A stretch of 64,000 nucleotides of DNA. Origin: Nelumbo lutea (Eukaryota > Streptophyta > Magnoliopsida > Proteales > Nelumbonaceae). Below are positions 58,861 through 64,000 of the stretch, in pieces (position 1 is the stretch's first letter; each line of letters opens with the position of its first letter). Under the pieces are notes generated by a model. It was given only the letters and a program-made list of their open reading frames with translations. It did not search any database and was not told the DNA's origin. A program made the translations under genes and the position numbers. The stretch lies in assembly GCA_022828595.1 (NCBI GenBank), contig JAKGHH010000005.1, forward strand, positions 62,615,655-62,679,654. The letters run 5' to 3'.

Positions 58861-59566
58861 TGATGAAGCTGACAATAGGCCCACCAATAGATGAGGTACA
58901 AAATATGTTCACTCCCTCGGATCTGATGAGGTGGCTTGGATTGAGTTTAGTTTGCGGCATGAGTCGAGTTGTTGTGCCGAGCTAGGGGTCCGAGCTGAGA
59001 GCTGAAAGGAAAGAGAGGTTAGAGTGGCTGGGTAAGTCTTTACCCAGAAGGACACTCCAATGCTTAAGTTAGTGAATAGTTCTTCTAGAGAGAATGTGAG
59101 AGAGAGTGAAATCTTATGTGTGCCTACCTTTTGGAGTGATCATGGGGTCTTTTTATAGCTACATGAGGTTCAGGTGCTATTGGGCAATGTCTTTGAGCCT
59201 TTTACGAAGCTATTTCCTAAATCTTGGGGTGTACGGGTCAGTTGTTTGCTAGATCCATGCAGCAGTTATAGGTCATCTGCTGGTCTAGAGGTGGTCAACT
59301 CGGTGTATTGTTCTCTATGCTGCGGTTACAACGTGTACATAGGTGTTGTCCGCGGGGCTCTTTCAGGCGAGCTGGGGCTATTGGAGGGTCGAGCTTACCC
59401 TAGCTTGACCGCATATCTGATGCTGAGCTTGCTCTAGCTCGACTTCATACCTAATGTTGATTGCCACATGTCTAGCTGGAGAGCTATTTTGCTTAGTGGG
59501 AAACTAAACCACTGGCAGCATCCATGTGTCCATCATTAAGTGGGTTGACCAAAATGCCCCTCATCA
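58861..59566 (-). repeat. 5' LTR of minus-strand Gypsy (706 bp)
   Basis: Pairs with 49726-50473. Shorter through small deletions. Shares TTCACTCCCTCGGATCTRAT and the TATA-like site near 59150-59160. Confidence 0.92.
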
Positions 59567-59583
59567 GTTTCATTTAAAGGTCA

Positions 59584-60476
59584 TCTTTGGGAGTGATTAA
59601 GTTAAAAATAAGTGCTTATTGAATAAGTGTTTAAAAACAAGTGCTCATTCAAATAAGCATTTATTTGCATTTGGCACCCAACTTTTTCAAGTGCTTAAAA
59701 TAAGCACTTATTTCATATTGGGCGTTTGGTAGTTTTTTTTCTCTAATAAGCACTTAAATAGGCATTTGTGACTATTTTGTCCTTCATTTTCTTTCAAATT
59801 TTCAAAATATACCCCTTGAAAGCACTTTTGTTAAATTACTTTTATAAAAACACTTTTACGAAAGTACTTTTATAAAAATACTTCTATGAATACAAAAGCA
59901 CTTTTATGGAAGTACTTTTGTGAAAGCTCTTTATAAAAGTACTTTTGCAAAAGTACTTTCGTAAAATTGCTTTTATAAAAGTGCTTACATAGAAGTGCTT
60001 TCGTAAAAGTGCTTTCATAAAAGTACTTTCATAAAAGTGCTTTCGTAAAACTACTTTTGTAAAAGTGCTTTCAAGAAAGTACTTTCGTAAGTGTTTTTGT
60101 AGTACTTTCATAAAAGTGCTTTCATAAAAGTGGTTTTATAAAAGTGATTTCATAAAAGTGCTTTCGTAAAAGTATTTTTATAAAAGTGCTTTTGTAAAAG
60201 TTCTTTCATATTTTTATAAAGTGCTTTAGTAAAATTCAACTAGGGATAATTTTATAAGTGGTATTTTAAAATTCAAATAGGGATAATTTTGAAAGAAAAA
60301 ATACAATAAATGCTTATTGTATAAACACTTAAAAAAAGCTGGAAATTTGGACTTAAAAAATAAGCCCTTATTTTTGAAATAAACATTTATTCCAGACTTA
60401 TTTCCCAAATACCAATAAGTGCTTAATGGCCCAAATAAGCACATATTTTGAATAAGCACTCCAAAATATAGCCAAA
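59584..60476. repeat. Foldback element with AAGTGCTTT tandem repeats
   Basis: The ends are inverted: CTTTGGGAGTGATTAAG at 59584 and, in reverse complement from the right, ATTTTGGAGTGCTTATTC at about 60470. Motifs AATAAGTGCTTATT and AAGCACTTATTT fill the outer parts. The centre (59820-60235) is about 25 degenerate copies of a 15-18 bp unit of the form AAGTGCTTTYATAAA. The 75-residue ORF on the minus strand (repeated RKHFYESTF) is a product of this repeat and not a gene. Confidence 0.8.
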
Positions 60477-61439
60477 ATCATTTAAGGGAACCTAGAATCC
60501 TATTTTGAGATAGCCTCGCCTGGCTATAAACATCAAAGCATCCCATCCTATACAATGTCGATAGGCTTAGCTCAAAAAATAAAAAGGGTAAAATACAAAA
60601 ACCTCCCCTGAACTTTCTGACAATCATAAAAACCTCCCCTATAGTTTCAATTTAGCAAAAACCTCCTTGCTATTTTTAAAAAATTGACAAAACCTCCCTT
60701 CCGTCAATAATCATGACGAAAAACGTTAAACCCATGATCAAATATTTTCAAATACCTATTTTACCCTTTCATACGTTAATGATTTTCCTAATCCTACTGA
60801 GACTGACTATAATTTCTATTTATCCAACTATAAAGTAGGTAAGATCTGTCTCACTATCCCCACCATCTTGGGCCCCAAAGAATCATTTGGATTGGCTACA
60901 GTCGGCTCTGCAGATGAAGAACAACATCGGCAACAACCTGTGTTCGTGGTTCCAGTCAATCTATCAACCAAAGTTTGCACTTCATTGGAATTTTGTCTGA
61001 AGGGAGTGAGAGCCATACATCAATGCAAGACTTGTGACAAGACAGTTCTTGTGTATATCTCATCAGAAACTAGGTGGATGTTCTAACCCATAAAGCTAAA
61101 ATATCAAATTAAAGAGACTTAAAAGGAAGTAATTATTTTACAAAATCATTAATTTAAAAACCAACCAAAATTCCAAAACATGTATCATAGTCAACTCTTT
61201 CACCACAACCATTTTTTTAAGAAAAAAAATGAAATTACAGAGAACAAAATATTGTTCTTCCTTCTCCAATCATCCAATTCCCACCCCAATCACAAAGATA
61301 TTTTAGAATATCTTAGAATTTTAACACCCCCAATCCCAAAAAAAAAAGATGAAAAACAAAAAAGAGGAGAGACAAAGAAAGAGATAGAAGCTACCACCAG
61401 CAGTGAGATCACAGAGTTTGTGATTCACTTCGATTGGTA
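60477..61439. other. Spacer with low-information repeats
   Basis: 60595-60720 has several AAAACCTCCCCT-type repeats often seen in plant intergenic DNA. Two overlapping ORFs at 60828-61086 (62 and 72 residues, opposite strands; the plus one contains CKTCDKTVLVYISS) have no family that I recognise. No other gene is seen. Confidence 0.4.
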
Positions 61440-62010
61440 ATAGGAGTTCAGACTGGCATCAATGTGATCACACAATTGGTGATGTACACTCTGAGTGGTG
61501 CTGGGAGTGCTAGCGGGCTCTATTCTTCTCAGCATGAACCCCGCCGGCTTCTGTGACGGATCATTGTCGTGGTAGACGTATGCGAAGCCGCCGTGCCGAG
61601 TCAAATCCATTCCAGCCATCTCATCCGCACCAGATATCCTCAGCAAATTCAATCTATATAGCACATAGAACAGAGGACCCATGGTGGCACTGACCCACCC
61701 AATGATCACCAAAATCTGAATAATGTGAGCTGCAAAGACCTCCTCGACATATGCCTTCCTTGCAAACAAGGCCATGAATATGATCCCCCAAGCTCCACAA
61801 CCACCATCAACTGCGCCGCCTCAAGTGGGTAGTTGTATTTGTACTTCTCAGTGAGCCTATTTCATCCAATCAAGACCTAAGTAGCGACGAACCTGCAAAT
61901 GATAACAGCCCATGACTCGACCACTAAGCAGCCGACGGTGATGGCCGCGAACCCACCAAGCAAGCCACTGCAGATGTCGGTAACATTCCAGTGTCCGAGC
62001 TGGTCTCGCT
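61440..62010 (-). pseudogene. AMT1-type ammonium transporter C-terminal pseudogene
   Basis: Minus-strand pieces follow the C-terminal third of plant AMT1 proteins, which carry ammonium across the plasma membrane. [23 protein letters not shown] lies near 61995-61930, followed by [14 protein letters not shown], stop, [13 protein letters not shown] appears in another frame near 61815. [12 protein letters not shown] is then joined directly to [20 protein letters not shown] (61775-61680), losing the glycine-rich loop. The end is [29 protein letters not shown] and [14 protein letters not shown] (61640-61480). The conserved regulatory Thr stretch (MDLTRHGG) is present, but stops, a frameshift and the deletion make it non-functional. 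Most of the protein is missing. Its upstream edge meets a MITE at 62121. Confidence 0.87.
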
Positions 62011-62120
62011 TCTGTTGTTGCTTCTGCTCCAGTTTCCCAGGCCGTCTATGATCTACTGTCTCTTTCAAACAAGCAAAACTGTAGCGAACAAGCTGAGGAT
62101 GAGGCTGTAGAATAAATTGC

Positions 62121-62284
62121 ACTATGCATATTTGCATTTGTACTCCTTCCAAACAGATTCTAAGGCTCAATTTGGAAAGAGTACAAATGTAAATATGTAC
62201 AGCTTAAATACATACAAAATAATACAAAATATAAGGTTTTACACTCTACATATTTGCATTTCTACTCCTTCCAAACAAAGCCTA
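62121..62284. repeat. MITE family 1: half copy plus full copy
   Basis: 62121-62160 is a right half (TTTGCATTTGTACTCCTTCC). 62161-62284 is a full element with ends AAGGCTCAATTTGGAAAGAG and CTCCTTCCAAACAAAGCCTA. It lies exactly at the upstream edge of the AMT1 fragment. Confidence 0.72.
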
Positions 62285-63120
62285 AAGAACAAAAGCTTTT
62301 TGAATGCAAATCAAGGCCGTCTGATTCTTGGTGGTGGAAAAATGTCCTAAAAACTCAAGAAGATGTTAAGTGGTTCTCTATGCTGGATAATAAGATCATG
62401 AAATTAGGTTTCAGCCTTTCACGACCCATGGGTCCCTTGGCTTTCAAATAATTAATAGACCAATTCTCAAAGGAGTTCAAATTCCTGAAGCCTTGGCCTC
62501 CCTAGCTAAAAGTCAAAAGCTTTATCACATATGAAGGCTGCTAGAATGTAGATCTACTTAATGAGTTTATTTATTTTTTTTGAAGAATCCTCAGTCATGG
62601 CCATCACCAATATCCCTCTCTCCTACATCCATTGTGAAGATAAGTTATAATGGAAGCACACTTCAAATTAATGGCTTATTTCCGGTCGGATCTGCTTATA
62701 GACTTTTTAGTAGATCATCTTGTGAACCGGTCTTCCTCACCAATTAAGTGGACTAATTTATGGTCTCTTCAAACCCCCTTCAGATGTCAGCTCGTCAACT
62801 GGAATACTTCTGTTAGGTGCTGTCAAAACCAAATTAAACTTCTCTCTAGACTAAGAGAAGAGAAGGGGACTTACAATGGACCTTCTGCAATCAACCAATG
62901 GAAACCCAAGTTCATTTGTTCTTTGAATGTAATTTCTCCAGAGCTGTTTGGATTGACTTTCAAGTGGGTTTAATCCAGATCTCTTTGGTTCAAACAATTC
63001 GGCTAGCCATCCATCAAAGCTTTTGGGACATGAGAAATGATATTCTATATAATGGAAAATCTCCTGATTTAGGAGAGGTCCACAATAGGACTGATCTCTA
63101 CTATCCTCTGGATCCCGTTA
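62285..63120 (+). pseudogene. LINE 3'-end relic (zf-RVT region)
   Basis: Plus-strand readings in shifting frames: SDSWWWKNVLKTQEDVKWF (62320-62380), RPMGPLAFK (62425), ITNIPLSYIHCEDKL, then WKHTSN (62600-62665), and ETQVHLFFECNFSRAVWIDF (62898-62960). The last matches the C-terminal zinc-binding RT-associated domain (zf-RVT) of plant L1 elements, which usually reads E(T)xxHLFFxCxxxxxxW. It is heavily decayed. It is a separate relic from the LINE at 8323, which covers the endonuclease end. Confidence 0.68.
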
Positions 63121-63700
63121 AAGCTATATTGTTACAGAATTAAACCCTTCCACATGAGCCTAAACCTCGATGGTTCTCAATAGTGTTCTCATTGGAGAAG
63201 GATGCTTTGTTTGGCCAACTCAATAGCTGAAGCTGAACGCTGGACAGTCATTAGAAGCTTGAGGAAATTGATTTCCCTGGGTAGATGCTAAAGAAATTCT
63301 TGCAAAGATTAAGGGAACTTCTAAAAACATCAACCAATTGGAGTGAACAACCTCTTCTAAAACATATAAGGCGCCTTCTCTCCTTTTTTATAGTATTTCT
63401 CTTATTAATGTAGACAGACCAGATGCTATAATAGCTCATGTAATGGCTCAAAAGGCGAGAACTTCTACATCCTTTGTTTTGTTTTCTAACCCTCCATAGG
63501 CTTCGTGTAAGAGGTGCATGATCATATGAATCGGTTATATTTCTTTAGTGGTTTTCTTCTTTTTCCAAAAAAAATTATATATGTTTTTCGTAATTTTGAT
63601 TTTTAACTTAAATTTAAGTTGAAATTTAATTGAAAAATATAATTTTATTAATTTATACTAACAAACCCAAATGCCTAGCTTTACCCTACCCAGGATCATC
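63121..63700. other. Spacer without recognisable gene
   Basis: AT-rich; a 66-residue minus-strand ORF (63451-63251) has no features that I can place. Confidence 0.5.
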
Positions 63701-64000
63701 CCTATTATTGGATGAGGCCCAAAATAAGTCAGATAAATATAATCGGTTATAAGTATTATACTTACTAATAGAGAACACTAATCTTGGGAAGGAAATCTCA
63801 CACCCTCGATGATTGATAGAGGGAGTATTTATATTAATCAGAAGGAGAGTTTGATTACAATACGTAAAGATACTGATAACAATAACATAAAGAGATATAG
63901 ATAAGGGAAGATAAGGAAGCCAACTAACAGATAAAAATAGGAGTCCAGGTTAATGAGCTGGTGTGTCCTACATGGGTACGATCTTGGTAATGTTATCCCA
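63701..64000 (-). repeat. Possible edge of another LTR, cut by the window
   Basis: Minus-strand reading contains AATATAAATACTCCCTCTAT followed by CAATCATCGAGGGTGTGAGATT, which has the look of the promoter region of a plant Copia LTR. No LTR end or partner is visible, so this is tentative. Confidence 0.3.

Larger units (their letters stand above)
49726..59566 (-). mobile_element. Full-length Ty3/Gypsy (Tat-like) retrotransposon, TSD GTTTC
   Basis: Flanked by GTTTC on both sides (49721-49725 and 59567-59571). On the minus strand: 5' LTR (59566 to 58861), primer site, gag, protease, RT, RNase H, integrase (to about 53000), an opposite-strand ORF (plus strand, 50960-52790), polypurine tract, 3' LTR (50473 to 49726). 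It is a different family from the Gypsy at 29532: LTR sequences differ, and protein motifs are related but diverged. Stops throughout show that it is inactive. Confidence 0.93.

Noticed and set aside
59884..60111. 75-residue ORF with repeated RKHFYESTF-like units
   Set aside because: Translation of a short tandem DNA repeat in a foldback element.
60828..61086. Overlapping small ORFs with a CxxC pattern
   Set aside because: Short, on opposite strands, with no recognised family and no context; left as spacer.
1..64000. CRISPR-like arrays, tRNA, rRNA, organelle insertions or viral genomes
   Set aside because: None found by eye; the direct repeats present are microsatellites, LTRs or tandem duplications, and the RT genes belong to Copia, Gypsy and LINE elements.

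Overview
The window looks like nuclear DNA from a flowering plant. It is dominated by LTR retrotransposons of plant type (Ty1/Copia with an initiator-Met tRNA primer site, and Ty3/Gypsy with the extra antisense ORF typical of the Tat lineage), L1-type LINE relics and short inverted-repeat elements. It also holds a Mutator-like element carrying a captured host exon and a few plant gene sequences. Only one gene looks intact and host-derived: an intronless family-1 UDP-glycosyltransferase (UGT79-like) on the minus strand at 48001-49434. There is no sign of prokaryotic operons, CRISPR arrays, rRNA or tRNA genes.

Layout. 1-4458: 3' part of a degenerate Copia element (+), inserted into a Gypsy element (-) whose 5' half fills 4459-8322; the other half of that Gypsy should lie left of the window. 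8323-11006: antisense LINE relic and non-coding repeats. 11007-22876: full-length Copia element (-) with about 2-kb LTRs and a 5-bp target duplication. Its 5' LTR is split by a rearranged plus-strand Copia fragment (19963-22630). 22882-26716: continuation of the interrupted block, including a Pack-MULE-like element with a RING-finger gene fragment. 27064-28408: nearly perfect 675/669-bp tandem duplication. 29532-40299: full-length Gypsy element (+) with an antisense ORF. 40306-47191: second copy of the 8323-11006 + 22882-26716 block, without the Copia insertion. 47605-47851: broken 3' piece of a UGT gene; 48001-49434: intact UGT. 49726-59566: full-length Gypsy element (-) with its own antisense ORF. 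59584-60476: foldback element with tandem repeats. 61440-62010: broken AMT1-type ammonium transporter piece. 62285-63120: 3' relic of a LINE. 63700-64000: possible edge of another LTR.

History read from the junctions. A block of about 6.5 kb was duplicated in direct orientation. In copy A a Gypsy element landed in the LINE relic, a Copia element landed in that Gypsy, a second Copia landed in the middle of the block, and a further Copia fragment entered that element's LTR. Copy B keeps the unoccupied version of two of these sites. The three complete LTR elements are each flanked by perfect 5-bp target duplications (GTTCG, GTTTG, GTTTC). All retroelement reading frames carry stops or frameshifts, so no autonomous element is present. 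I found no previously undescribed functional system. The most informative structures are the duplicated block with empty sites, the captured RING-finger exon, and the conserved antisense ORFs in two distinct Gypsy elements.
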